Shown: positions 1 through 8,622, counted from the stretch's first letter. The stretch is 13,728 bases of DNA from Oscillospiraceae bacterium (GCA_015064665.1 SVRU01000074.1:1-13728), one strand, 5' to 3'. A program made the numbers and translations. Notes: generated from the sequence alone by a model not told the origin.

Positions 1-1
1 C

Positions 2-1315
2 GCAGGTCTTGCGGGCTGTGAAGCCGCATGGCAGGCTGCAAAGCTCGGCGTTCGCGTTGAACTTTACGAAATGAAGCCAAAAAAGTTTTCGCCCGCACAC
101 CATAGTGCAGGCTTTGCCGAGCTTGTCTGCTCAAATTCATTGCGCTCAAATCAGCTGAATAACGCCGTTGGACTTCTTAAGGCGGAGCTGTCGAGTATGG
201 ATTCCTTGATCATGGAAGCGGCTCACGCAACCGAGGTCCCGGCAGGAAGCGCTCTTGCAGTAAACAGAGAGCTTTTCAGCGAATATATAACCGACAAAAT
301 CAAATCCTCAGAGCTTATTACGGTCATCGAAGAAGAGGTTGACAGAATCGATGAAAATATAATCACCGTCGTTGCAACGGGACCGTTAACCTCAGAGAGC
401 CTTTCGGAATACATCTCGCAAATGACGGGCGGCGGTGAGCTTCATTTTTTCGATGCTGCAGCTCCGATTATAGATTTTTCCACCGTTAATCTTGATAAGG
501 CTTTCTTTGCATCAAGATACGGAAAGGGAAACCCTGAGGATTATTTGAACTGTCCTATGACGAGGGATGAGTACGACGTTTTCTACAACGCTCTCATAGC
601 CGCTGACTCGGCGCCGCTTAAGGCGTTTGATAAAGAGCTTCAGGAAAAGCTCGTTGTTTTTGAGGGGTGTATGCCCGTCGAGGTCATGGCGTCGCGCGGA
701 TACGATACGTTAAGATTCGGACCGATGAAGCCCGTCGGGCTTCCCGTTCCGCAAACAGGTGAGGATGCCTTTGCAACCGTTCAGCTGAGACGTGAAAACC
801 GCGAGGGAACTATGTATAATATCGTCGGTTTTCAGACTCACTTGACGTTTGGTGAGCAAAAGCGCGTTTTTCGCTTGATTCCCGGACTTGAATCGGCAGA
901 ATTTTTCAGATACGGTGTTATGCACAGAAACACTTATCTTAATTCTCCCGGTTTTCTTACGCCAACCTATTCAACGGTGAAAAATCCCAAAATGTTTTTT
1001 GCAGGACAGATGACGGGGGTCGAAGGATACGTTGAGTCGGCTTCCTCGGGATTTGTTGCCGGACTTAACGCAGCAAAACTCGCGCTTGGAAAGGATGCCG
1101 TCGTATTCCCGAAAGAAACCGAAATAGGCGCTCTTGCCCACTACGTAAGCGAGGGCGGTGTCAGCTCTGATTTTCAGCCTATGAATGCAAACTTTGGTAT
1201 AATTGCTCCGTTTGATAAAAAGATTAAAGGAGGCAAGAAGAACAGAAACGAGGCTTATTCAGCCCGTTCTCTCGCTATAATTGAATCAATGTATAGTGTC
1301 TTCAAGGAAATATGA
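2..1315 (+). CDS. trmFO: TrmFO, folate-dependent tRNA uridine-54 C5-methyltransferase (5' partial)
   Basis: TrmFO uses 5,10-methylenetetrahydrofolate and FAD to make m5U54 (ribothymidine) in the tRNA T-loop, in the cytoplasm. The frame is open from base 2, and its first residues (AGLAGCEAAWQAAKLG) are the FAD-binding Rossmann turn, so only about ten N-terminal residues lie outside the window. The ATG at 71 is therefore internal and not the start. Seen: the YEMKP and HHSAGFAELVCSNSLRSN blocks, the latter holding the cysteine equivalent to the catalytic Cys53 of B. subtilis (bases 128-130). A second conserved cysteine sits in EGCMPVE (668-670). The C-terminal FAD site is FFAGQMTGVEGYVESASSG. 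The visible 437 residues fit the usual length of about 435-450. The stop overlaps the plsX start as ATGA, suggesting translational coupling. GidA/MnmG is the main paralogue but lacks these TrmFO blocks and is much longer. Confidence 0.96.
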   Translation, partial: AGLAGCEAAWQAAKLGVRVELYEMKPKKFSPAHHSAGFAELVCSNSLRSNQLNNAVGLLKAELSSMDSLIMEAAHATEVPAGSALAVNRELFSEYITDKIKSSELITVIEEEVDRIDENIITVVATGPLTSESLSEYISQMTGGGELHFFDAAAPIIDFSTVNLDKAFFASRYGKGNPEDYLNCPMTRDEYDVFYNALIAADSAPLKAFDKELQEKLVVFEGCMPVEVMASRGYDTLRFGPMKPVGLPVPQTGEDAFATVQLRRENREGTMYNIVGFQTHLTFGEQKRVFRLIPGLESAEFFRYGVMHRNTYLNSPGFLTPTYSTVKNPKMFFAGQMTGVEGYVESASSGFVAGLNAAKLALGKDAVVFPKETEIGALAHYVSEGGVSSDFQPMNANFGIIAPFDKKIKGGKKNRNEAYSARSLAIIESMYSVFKEI

Positions 1316-2346
1316 GAATTTTAGTTGATGCAATGAGCGGCGATAACGCTCCTCTTGAAATTATCAAAGGTGCCGAGATGGCGTCGCGCGAGTTTGATGA
1401 AGAAATAATTATTATCGGTGACGAAAACATTATTTCGGATATTGCAGTTCAAAATGATATAGATACATCGAAAATTAAAATAGTACACGCCGAGTCGGTT
1501 ATCACAATGGAAGACAAGCCGATGTGCGTTGTTCGTGAAAAACGCGATTCTTCAATGAGCAAGGGGCTTAAGATGCTTGCCGAGGGGCAGGTAGACGCTT
1601 TCGTCAGTGCGGGAAATACGGGCGCACTCATAACGGGCGCGACTCTTATCGTCAGACGTATTTCGGGAATAAACAGAGCAGCAATTGCATCTGTTCTTCC
1701 GCTTTCAAATCCCGTCTTGCTTATGGATTCTGGTGCGAATCTTAACGTATCCTCGGATAATATACTTCAATTTGCGTTTATGGGCGCAAAATATATGGAG
1801 AAAATATACGATATTGAACGCCCTAGAGTCGGACAGTTAAATAACGGTGCAGAGCACAACAAGGGAAATGAATTGCAGATCGAATCTTATCAAATGTTAA
1901 GCGAAAGCGGTCTTGATTTCGTCGGAAACGTTGAATCAAGAGACGTTCCTTTTGGTGTTTGTGATGTTCTTGTTTGCGACGGTTATACGGGAAATATATT
2001 TCTCAAGTCGGTTGAGGGCATGGGAAAATTTATGATGGGTCTGCTTAAAGACATACTCAAGACTAACCTTGCCACAATGGTATCCGCGCTCACTATGAAA
2101 GAAAAGCTTCAAGAAGTGAAAACGAGATTTGACACCTCCGAGCATGGCGGAGCGCCTATCCTCGGTATTTCAAAGCCTGTAATCAAGGCGCACGGCTCGT
2201 CGGATTCCAAGGCTATTAAGAATGCCGTCAGACAGGCAATAAGCTTTGTTAGCACGGGAATAAATGAAGATATCAGGATTTTTGCAAGAGATTACGATGA
2301 TAAAAAGCTTCTTGCAGAAACCGAAAGAATGTACGATAAAGGTTAA
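1312..2346 (+). CDS. plsX: PlsX, phosphate acyltransferase (acyl-ACP:phosphate)
   Basis: PlsX converts acyl-ACP and phosphate into acyl-phosphate, the donor used by PlsY for glycerol-3-phosphate acylation. It is a peripheral membrane enzyme that starts phospholipid synthesis in most Gram-positives. The 344-residue length is normal. Seen: the N-terminal VDAMSGDNAP block (residues 5-14; the family more often has GGDNAP), SAGNTGA (99-105), a LLMDSGANLN segment, VCDGYTGNIFLKS, and the C-terminal block EHGGAPILGI followed by KAHGSSD. The ATG at 1312 overlaps the trmFO stop by four bases and puts the conserved VDAM block five residues in, so the start is secure. The common Firmicutes neighbours fapR, fabD, fabG and acpP are absent on both visible sides. 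The next gene is rnc, 23 bases downstream. Confidence 0.96.
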   Translation: MRILVDAMSGDNAPLEIIKGAEMASREFDEEIIIIGDENIISDIAVQNDIDTSKIKIVHAESVITMEDKPMCVVREKRDSSMSKGLKMLAEGQVDAFVSAGNTGALITGATLIVRRISGINRAAIASVLPLSNPVLLMDSGANLNVSSDNILQFAFMGAKYMEKIYDIERPRVGQLNNGAEHNKGNELQIESYQMLSESGLDFVGNVESRDVPFGVCDVLVCDGYTGNIFLKSVEGMGKFMMGLLKDILKTNLATMVSALTMKEKLQEVKTRFDTSEHGGAPILGISKPVIKAHGSSDSKAIKNAVRQAISFVSTGINEDIRIFARDYDDKKLLAETERMYDKG

Positions 2347-2354
2347 ATTAAGAG

Positions 2355-2360
2355 AGGAGG
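2355..2360 (+). promoter_or_regulatory. Shine-Dalgarno site of rnc
   Basis: AGGAGG lies nine bases before the rnc ATG, in the 23-base plsX-rnc gap. It is a full consensus site and fixes the rnc start at 2370. No promoter or hairpin is visible in the gap, so rnc is probably co-transcribed with plsX. Confidence 0.85.
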
Positions 2361-2369
2361 GCGTGTTTT

Positions 2370-3083
2370 ATGGCAATCGGAAAAGAAATTTTTAAGCTTG
2401 AAGATAAGCTGGGATATAAGTTTGCCGATATTAAACATTTGGAAACGGCCCTCACACACGCATCTTATTCAAATGAACAGAAAAGCAAGGGGATGCATTT
2501 CCCATCAAATGAAAGATATGAATTTCTTGGCGATGCAGTGCTTGAAATTATAATATCCGAATATTTGTTTGATAACTTTAAAAATCAGACCGAAGGGGCG
2601 CTTACAAAGATGCGTCAGTATTTGGTTTGCGAAAAAACACTGTCAAAAATTGCGGCAGAAATTAATCTTGGCGAATATATTAATCTTGGCAGAGGCGAAG
2701 AGATGACCGATTGCAGAAATCGCCCGAAGGTTTTGGCTGATGCGCTTGAAGCCGTTTTTGCAGCCGTTTACCTTGATTCCGCGGGCGAGACCCAAAAATG
2801 CCGCGACGTTGTGCTTTCGATTATGTCTGAGGAAATCCTAAATTCAGCGTCTATGCAAAAGGGCGATTATAAAACGCTTCTTCAGCAGCTCGTTGAAAAG
2901 GACGGCCACGCGATTCTTGAATACGTCTTGCTTTCCGAAAAAGGCCCCGAACACAAAAAGATTTTTAAGGTTTGCGCCAAGGTTAACAACAATATCGTAG
3001 GCGAGGGTGAGGCTACGAGCAAAAAGGATGCGGAGATGCAAGCCGCCAAGTCGGCGCTTTTGCTTTTTGGTATTTCAATATGA
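2370..3083 (+). CDS. rnc: Ribonuclease III
   Basis: RNase III cleaves double-stranded RNA, chiefly the rRNA precursor stems, and also some mRNA and antisense duplexes. The 237 residues match the usual bacterial length. Domain order: an RNase III endonuclease domain (about 5-150) and a C-terminal double-stranded RNA-binding domain (about 160-235). The signature NERYEFLGDAVLE is at 47-59; E51 and D55 correspond to the E. coli metal ligands E41 and D45. The second catalytic pair is D124 and E127 in VLADALEA, preceded by the RGEEM segment. The dsRNA-binding part shows VGEGEATSKKDAEMQAAKSA near the end. The stop overlaps the start of the radical SAM gene (ATGA). Rnc next to smc is a classic Gram-positive arrangement, here interrupted by one gene. 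Confidence 0.97.
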   Translation: MAIGKEIFKLEDKLGYKFADIKHLETALTHASYSNEQKSKGMHFPSNERYEFLGDAVLEIIISEYLFDNFKNQTEGALTKMRQYLVCEKTLSKIAAEINLGEYINLGRGEEMTDCRNRPKVLADALEAVFAAVYLDSAGETQKCRDVVLSIMSEEILNSASMQKGDYKTLLQQLVEKDGHAILEYVLLSEKGPEHKKIFKVCAKVNNNIVGEGEATSKKDAEMQAAKSALLLFGISI

Positions 3084-4102
3084 AAAAGCACGCTAATATA
3101 CCTATATTTATACCTCATCTCGGATGCCCGAATCAGTGCGTTTTCTGCAATCAGAGAACTATATCCGGAGTGACTCAATTCGATCCCGCAGCGCTCTCTG
3201 ATATTATTGATTCGTCTTTGACTACCATCGGCGAAGGAGTTGAAACCGAAATCGCTTTTTTCGGAGGCTCTTTTACCGGTATAGACAGTGCCCTTATGAC
3301 CGAGCTTCTGCAAATTGCGTATTCCTACGTAGAGTCGGGAAGAGTTTGCGGAATAAGATGCTCCACCAGACCCGATTATATAAATCACGAGGTTCTGACG
3401 GTATTAAAAAAATACGGCGTTAAGACCATTGAGCTTGGCTTGCAGAGTATAGATAACGAGGTCCTCAAAATTACGAAGCGAGGACATAGCTTTGATGACG
3501 AGGCGAAAGCTTGCAGGATGGTTTTGGATTATGGATTTGAGCTTGTCGGGCAGATGATGATAGGTTTGCCGGCTTCAACTCTCAAAACCGAGATGGAAAC
3601 CTGCGAGTTTATTATTTCATCGGGCGCGTCGGGCGCAAGAATATATCCGACCGTCGTGTTTAAAAACACCGAGCTTTGCGATATGGCGATTAACAACGCC
3701 TACATTCCGCTTTCGCTGGAAGACGCTGTCACACGCTCCGCTGCCGTTATAAAGAAATTTATAGATGCAGGCATCGACGTAATAAGGGTCGGACTTTGCT
3801 CATCGGAAAATCTTGCATCTTGTGATACCTATTTTGCCGGACCTAATCATGCGGCACTCGGTGAGCTTGTTCAAAACGAAATATATTATGAAATTATAAA
3901 AGAGAAGATTAACAAACTCTCTTTACATAGCCCTAATAAGATAACCGTTCAGATTCCGAGCGGCGCTCTGTCAAAAGCTACGGGACATAAAAAGAGAAAT
4001 AAAATCAGATTGATGAAAGAATTTTTGCTTTCGGATATAAGATTCACAGAAAACGGTGACTTGACCGACTACTGTGTTTCCGTATTCGAAGAAAGGTTAT
4101 AA
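3080..4102 (+). CDS. Elp3-like radical SAM protein without acetyltransferase domain
   Basis: This 340-residue protein should bind a [4Fe-4S] cluster and S-adenosylmethionine. Near the N-terminus it has a CX3CX2C motif (C16, C20, C23 in GCPNQCVFC). Next come FFGGSFT (59-65, the radical SAM 'GGE' region in its Elp3 form), CSTRPDY (93-99), IELGLQSIDNEVL, the RGHS segment, and QMMIGLP. These blocks (TRPD, ELG-QS, RGH, GLP) recall the radical SAM half of Elp3/COG1243 proteins. The C-terminal part (about 250-340) probably matches the Elp3-type radical SAM C-terminal region. There is no room for the GNAT acetyltransferase domain that eukaryotic and archaeal Elp3 use for tRNA wobble-uridine modification. 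A homologue between rnc and smc is, from memory, common in Clostridia. The substrate is unknown; RNA modification is only an inference from family and neighbours. Its start overlaps the rnc stop by four bases. Confidence 0.85.
   Translation: MKKHANIPIFIPHLGCPNQCVFCNQRTISGVTQFDPAALSDIIDSSLTTIGEGVETEIAFFGGSFTGIDSALMTELLQIAYSYVESGRVCGIRCSTRPDYINHEVLTVLKKYGVKTIELGLQSIDNEVLKITKRGHSFDDEAKACRMVLDYGFELVGQMMIGLPASTLKTEMETCEFIISSGASGARIYPTVVFKNTELCDMAINNAYIPLSLEDAVTRSAAVIKKFIDAGIDVIRVGLCSSENLASCDTYFAGPNHAALGELVQNEIYYEIIKEKINKLSLHSPNKITVQIPSGALSKATGHKKRNKIRLMKEFLLSDIRFTENGDLTDYCVSVFEERL
4090..4096 (+). promoter_or_regulatory. Shine-Dalgarno site deciding the smc start
   Basis: AGAAAGG lies seven bases before the ATG at 4104, within the last codons of the radical SAM gene. 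This supports the ATG at 4104 over an in-frame ATG at 4074, which would add ten residues unlike any SMC N-terminus and overlap the upstream gene by 29 bases. Confidence 0.75.
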
Positions 4103-4103
4103 G

Positions 4104-7100
4104 ATGTATTTAAAAACACTAGAGCTTCACGGTTTCAAATCCTTTCCCAACAGAACTGTTCTTACCTTTGAACGCGGCGCAACCGTAATCGTCGGTCCGA
4201 ACGGAAGCGGCAAATCAAATATTTCTGATGCTATGCGTTGGGTTCTCGGAGAGCTTTCAAGCCGTAATATACGCGGAACAAAGATGGAGGACGTTATTTT
4301 CGGCGGTACGGACGATCGACGTCCGATGGGCTTTGCCGAGGTTTCGGTTACATTTGATAATACCGATCCCGAAAACCGTCTTGATTCCGAATTCGACGAG
4401 GTTACCGTCACAAGACGTTATTTCAGAACCGGTGAAAGTGAATATCTTATAAACCGCGAGAAGAAAAGACTTCGCGATATATACGAGCTCTTTATGAATA
4501 CAGGTGTCGGCCGTGAGGGTTACTCTATAATAGGTCAGGGTAAAATTGCCGAGATTATTTCAAAGAAGAGCGATGAACGCCGTCAAATATTTGAAGAGGC
4601 GGCAGGTATTTCAAAATACCGACACAGAAAAGAAGAATCAGAGCGTAAGCTTAAGGCAACGCAGGAAAACCTTGACAGAGTAAAGGATATTCTTTCGGTG
4701 CTTGAGGACCGAGTTGTTCCCCTTGAAAAAGAAGCCGAAAAAGCACGTAAAGGTCTTGCAATTTATGAGGAGAAAAAACGCGCTGACGTTTCGCTTTGGC
4801 TATTTGACACACAAAAGATAATTGCCGATATTGAAGAAGCCGAAAATGCGTGGAAGCTTTCAAAGCATGAGCTTGAAATAATCGATCAGGTTATTTCCGA
4901 CCTTGAAGCACAGGGAAATAATTTATATGAGAAGGCTCAGGCAAACAGACTTACCTCGGAGCGTCTTATAACGAAAATCAGAGAAACCGATAACAAGCTT
5001 CATGAGCTTGACAGCGCTTTGCAGATGGCTGATTCCGATTTCCGTCATTCAGCAGAGCTTATAAAGCAATCAAAAGAGCGTATATCGGACATCGAAGCAA
5101 GTAAGGCGAGCCTTGATTTTTCAAGAAAAGAATACGAAAACAAAAAGGCCGATATAGAGGTTAACCACAAAAAACTTCTTGATACAAGACTTGAATATCT
5201 GTCCGAGATACATAAGCTTAAGGAAAACGTATCAAGTCTCGGCCGTCAGCTTGAAGAGCTTCTTGACGAGTTGACCGTTGAAGAAAACGGTGCGACCGAC
5301 CTAAAAATAAGAATTGACGTTCTTAAAAATTCGAAGGTAAGCGACAACACCAAATCTATTGATATCGAAAAAGAAATAGAAAAATACGAGGCAGAAGGCG
5401 TAAGTCTTAAAGAAGAGGCCGAAAGATGCGAGCAGAATGCCGCAGGGTTTAAAGCAAAAATTTCCGAAAAGGACGAAATTATTTGCTCTGCAAGCGCAAA
5501 AAACGATAAGCTTCTTATAGAGAAGAATCAAGAAAACGAAAGACTTAATTCCTTCACGGTTGAACGCGATACTCTTTCTCAGCGCGCTGATATGCTTCAG
5601 CGAATGACCGATCATTTTGAAGGGTATTACGAGAGCGTAAAGTTCGTTATGCGTGAGTATAACGGTGGAAATATAAACACGTCCGGCAGAGTTCACGGAC
5701 CGCTTTCCTCACTTATAAACGTTGATAAAAAATACATAACCGCAATAGAAACGGCTCTCGGCTCAAGCCTTCAGAACATCGTCGTTGACAACGAAGAGGT
5801 TGCTAAGTCTTGTATGGGAGCACTTAAGCGTGCAAATGCCGGCAGAGCAACCTTCTATCCCATAACGGCAATCCGCACCATGAGCGAAACGGATGAGATA
5901 AGAGAAGCGGCATCTATGCCGGGCTACATAGGCCGTGCCGATACTCTCGTTAATTCAAATAAAGAGTATCGCGCAATTATCGAATGGCTTCTTCTTCGTA
6001 CGGTTGTGTTTGATAATATCGAAAGCGCTTCCGTTGCTGCCAAAAAACTTCGTTACAAGGTTAAAATTGTAACTCTTGACGGACAGATCATAAATGCGGG
6101 AGGCGCGTTTACAGGCGGTAGCGCGAAAAAGGACAGCGGAATTCTTTCCCGTCTTACAGAAATCTCGACACTCCGTGATAAATCGGCGGCACTTACCAAG
6201 AAAATTAACGAATCGCGTGATATAATTGCTGATATTTTGGCTGAAATTGCTAAGAATCAAGACGTTTTGAAGGATGCCGAGCAGGAAAAAGAACTCCTTC
6301 TCACACTTTCACGCACACAGTTTGCTGCTCTTGATTCCGCAAACGCGCAATACTCGGCTAACAGAAATATCGTTGAAAAGCTGAAATTCGATTATAATAA
6401 TCTCATAGGACAGCAATCCGTTGCAGAAAACGAAATCACAAGACTTTCAGCAGAATATGACGCCGCGCTTGAAAGAATTGCTGCGCTAAAAAAAGTAAGA
6501 GCCGAAAAGGCTGCCGAGTCAGGCGTGCTTGATGAAAAGTGCGATGAATTTGAGGATAAAGCCAACGAGGTTTACGTCAAGGTTGCAGAAACACGCAAGG
6601 ATATCGAAAGCGTTCAGCTCATGATTGATAATATCAATTCGAGAATTGGTGAGCTTGATACGGATAAGGAAGCTCAGCAAGCCAGAATAGAAGAGCTTAC
6701 CTCAAAGCGCAATAACATTGATAATATCAAAGCCGAGAACAAGGCCGAGTATGCAGCGCTTGAAAGCGAGCTTCAGCGTCTGAACGAAGAAAGACGTGAG
6801 GTTGAGAGCGGAAACGATGAGTTTGAGCGCGAAATTGCTTCGGTAAGAGAAAAGACGAAAGAGAAAAATGCAAGCCGTCAGACCTTCTACGAGGCAATGA
6901 TAAGAAATGAAAACAAATATAATCATCTTCTTGAAAAGCAGGATAAGCTCGGTTCACAGCTTTGGGACGATTATGAAATAACCTATGAGGATGCTGTTGC
7001 GCTTGATTATCCTGCTGTAAACGAAGAAAATAGAGAAGAGGTTGCTGCAATTCAAACATCCTGCCGCGCAAAGCTTCGCGCGCTTGGAAATTATAATCCG

Positions 7101-7718
7101 GGAGCGATCGAGGAGTATGCAGAGGTTAAGACACAGTATGATTCTCTTAACACCCAGTTCGTTGACCTTACAAGTTCCTACGATGAGCTTATTGGTATTA
7201 TAAGCAGACTTGAAGGCGAGATGCGTACAAGCTTTATAACCGCGTTTGAGGATATAAATAAGAATTTCGGAAAAACCTTTAAGGAGCTGTTTGGCGGTGG
7301 TAACGCAGAGCTTTCGCTCGTCGATCCCGAGGACGTTTTGACGAGCGGTATTGAAATCAAAGCGGCGCCTCCCGGAAAAATTATCAAGAGCCTTTCGCTT
7401 TTGTCGGGCGGAGAGCAGTCGTTTGTTGCTATTGCGCTACTGTTTGCTATACTTAAGGTAAATCCGACTCCGTTCTGTATTCTTGACGAAATTGAAGCGG
7501 CTCTTGACGAGGTCAACGTATTCCGTTTTGGCGAATATATTAAAAAATTCGATGACGGAACACAGTTTATTCTTATTACTCACCGCCGCGGTACTATGGA
7601 AATCGGCGACCGTCTTTATGGTGTTACGATGCCTCAGCGCGGTATATCTCAGGCTATTGAGCTTAACGTAAATGAAATAGAAGGAAAACAGAAGGAGCTT
7701 TTGGATGGGGTTCTTTGA
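4104..7718 (+). CDS. smc: SMC, chromosome partition/condensation ATPase
   Basis: SMC forms the ring-shaped condensin with ScpA and ScpB that compacts and separates the chromosome. The 1204 residues are normal. From the chosen start the protein opens MYLKTLELHGFKSF, the standard SMC N-terminus, with Walker A GPNGSGKSN at 31-39. After a Q-loop region (EGYSIIGQGKI) comes a charged coiled coil (about 170-510), the hinge (about 528-672, with GPLSSLI and GGAFTGGS), a second coiled coil to about 1015, and the C-terminal ATPase lobe. The signature is LSGGEQSF (1100-1107), where B. subtilis SMC has SGGERAL, as I recall it. Walker B is FCILDEIEAALDE (1124-1136), followed by ITHRRGTME. It starts one base after the radical SAM stop and overlaps ftsY by 14 bases. 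scpA and scpB are not in this window. Confidence 0.97.
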   Translation: MYLKTLELHGFKSFPNRTVLTFERGATVIVGPNGSGKSNISDAMRWVLGELSSRNIRGTKMEDVIFGGTDDRRPMGFAEVSVTFDNTDPENRLDSEFDEVTVTRRYFRTGESEYLINREKKRLRDIYELFMNTGVGREGYSIIGQGKIAEIISKKSDERRQIFEEAAGISKYRHRKEESERKLKATQENLDRVKDILSVLEDRVVPLEKEAEKARKGLAIYEEKKRADVSLWLFDTQKIIADIEEAENAWKLSKHELEIIDQVISDLEAQGNNLYEKAQANRLTSERLITKIRETDNKLHELDSALQMADSDFRHSAELIKQSKERISDIEASKASLDFSRKEYENKKADIEVNHKKLLDTRLEYLSEIHKLKENVSSLGRQLEELLDELTVEENGATDLKIRIDVLKNSKVSDNTKSIDIEKEIEKYEAEGVSLKEEAERCEQNAAGFKAKISEKDEIICSASAKNDKLLIEKNQENERLNSFTVERDTLSQRADMLQRMTDHFEGYYESVKFVMREYNGGNINTSGRVHGPLSSLINVDKKYITAIETALGSSLQNIVVDNEEVAKSCMGALKRANAGRATFYPITAIRTMSETDEIREAASMPGYIGRADTLVNSNKEYRAIIEWLLLRTVVFDNIESASVAAKKLRYKVKIVTLDGQIINAGGAFTGGSAKKDSGILSRLTEISTLRDKSAALTKKINESRDIIADILAEIAKNQDVLKDAEQEKELLLTLSRTQFAALDSANAQYSANRNIVEKLKFDYNNLIGQQSVAENEITRLSAEYDAALERIAALKKVRAEKAAESGVLDEKCDEFEDKANEVYVKVAETRKDIESVQLMIDNINSRIGELDTDKEAQQARIEELTSKRNNIDNIKAENKAEYAALESELQRLNEERREVESGNDEFEREIASVREKTKEKNASRQTFYEAMIRNENKYNHLLEKQDKLGSQLWDDYEITYEDAVALDYPAVNEENREEVAAIQTSCRAKLRALGNYNPGAIEEYAEVKTQYDSLNTQFVDLTSSYDELIGIISRLEGEMRTSFITAFEDINKNFGKTFKELFGGGNAELSLVDPEDVLTSGIEIKAAPPGKIIKSLSLLSGGEQSFVAIALLFAILKVNPTPFCILDEIEAALDEVNVFRFGEYIKKFDDGTQFILITHRRGTMEIGDRLYGVTMPQRGISQAIELNVNEIEGKQKELLDGVL
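7692..7697 (+). promoter_or_regulatory. Shine-Dalgarno site of ftsY inside smc
   Basis: AAGGAG lies seven bases before the ftsY ATG at 7705 and within the smc 3' coding end. It confirms the 14-base smc/ftsY overlap. Confidence 0.8.
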
Positions 7719-8622
7719 CAAACTTAAATTCGGTCTTTCCAAGACGAAGAATGCCTTCGTCGGAAAAATCGATAATCTTTTTAAAAGTTTCAGAAAGGTT
7801 GACGAGGAGCTTTTTGATGAGCTTGAGGAGCTTCTCATTACAGCCGATATCGGCGTGAATACGACCGAAGAAATACTTGACGAGCTTCGCAACATCGTAA
7901 AAGAAAATAAGATTAAAGAGTCGGACGAAGTAAAAGCCGAGCTTTTCAGAATGCTTAAGGAGCTTATCGGAGAGCACGAGCCGCTCAGACTCGATACAAA
8001 GCCGTCCGTTATTCTTGTTATTGGAGTCAACGGAGTAGGAAAAACGACTTCGATAGGAAAAATTTCGGCAGAACTTAAATCGCAGGGCAAAAAGGTCGTC
8101 GTTGCTGCGGCTGATACATTCAGAGCTGCAGCAGCTGAGCAGCTTACAGTCTGGTGCGAAAGAGCAGGAGTTGATATCGTAAAGCAAGCGGCGGGCGCCG
8201 ATCCTGCGTCGGTTGTTTTTGACGCAATAAATTCGGCTAAGAGTAAGGGCGCTGACGTTCTTATCGTTGATACTGCGGGCAGACTTCATAACAAGAAAAA
8301 TCTTATGGATGAGCTTGCGAAAATTGATAGAGTAATTTCACGTGAGCTTGCCGGAGCATCAAAGGAAACGCTTCTTGTTCTTGATGCAACAACAGGTCAG
8401 AATGCCGTTATGCAGGCTAAGGAATTTAAAGATGCTTCAAATATTACGGGTCTTATTCTTACCAAGCTTGACGGAACGGCTAAAGGCGGCATAGTTCTTT
8501 CTATAAAGAAAGAGCTTGGTATTCCCGTTAAATTTATCGGTGTAGGCGAAAAAATTGACGATATGAAGCCGTTTGACCGTGATGAATTTACAAATGCACT
8601 TTTTGAAAAGGATGAGGTATGA
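7705..8622 (+). CDS. ftsY: FtsY, signal recognition particle receptor GTPase
   Basis: FtsY docks the Ffh-RNA-ribosome complex at the membrane for co-translational insertion. The 305 residues cover a short basic, amphipathic N-terminus (MGFFDKLKFGLSKTKNAF, a likely membrane-targeting helix), an N domain (about 20-95), and a GTPase G domain. It lacks the long acidic A domain of E. coli, as is usual in Gram-positives. GTPase motifs: G1 GVNGVGKTT (107-115), DTFRAAAAEQL, G3 DTAGR (189-193), G4 TKLDG (253-257), and the closing GVGEKIDDMKPF block that separates FtsY from Ffh. No Ffh M domain is present. Many Firmicutes continue with ylxM and ffh; here the next gene is yhbY, overlapping by four bases. 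Confidence 0.97.
   Translation: MGFFDKLKFGLSKTKNAFVGKIDNLFKSFRKVDEELFDELEELLITADIGVNTTEEILDELRNIVKENKIKESDEVKAELFRMLKELIGEHEPLRLDTKPSVILVIGVNGVGKTTSIGKISAELKSQGKKVVVAAADTFRAAAAEQLTVWCERAGVDIVKQAAGADPASVVFDAINSAKSKGADVLIVDTAGRLHNKKNLMDELAKIDRVISRELAGASKETLLVLDATTGQNAVMQAKEFKDASNITGLILTKLDGTAKGGIVLSIKKELGIPVKFIGVGEKIDDMKPFDRDEFTNALFEKDEV

Noticed and set aside
71..73. ATG at 71 as the start of trmFO
   Set aside because: The frame stays open to the window edge, and the preceding codons encode the conserved FAD-binding segment, so the gene is simply cut by the window.
2663..2693. Short direct repeat ATTAATCTTGGC within rnc
   Set aside because: It encodes the INLG-EY-INLG stretch that is normal for the RNase III fold, so it is codon coincidence rather than a functional repeat.
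2882..3388. A 168-codon minus-strand open frame opposite rnc and the radical SAM gene
   Set aside because: It lies fully antisense to two genes with clear catalytic motifs, and no family features or ribosome binding site were seen.
4074..4103. Upstream ATG giving SMC ten extra residues
   Set aside because: The extra residues do not match SMC N-termini, and a ribosome binding site precedes the ATG at 4104.
7437..8289. Long minus-strand open frames opposite smc and ftsY (217 and 208 codons)
   Set aside because: They are antisense to strongly conserved genes, overlap each other, are rich in Ser/Phe as expected of shadow frames, and show no recognisable domain.
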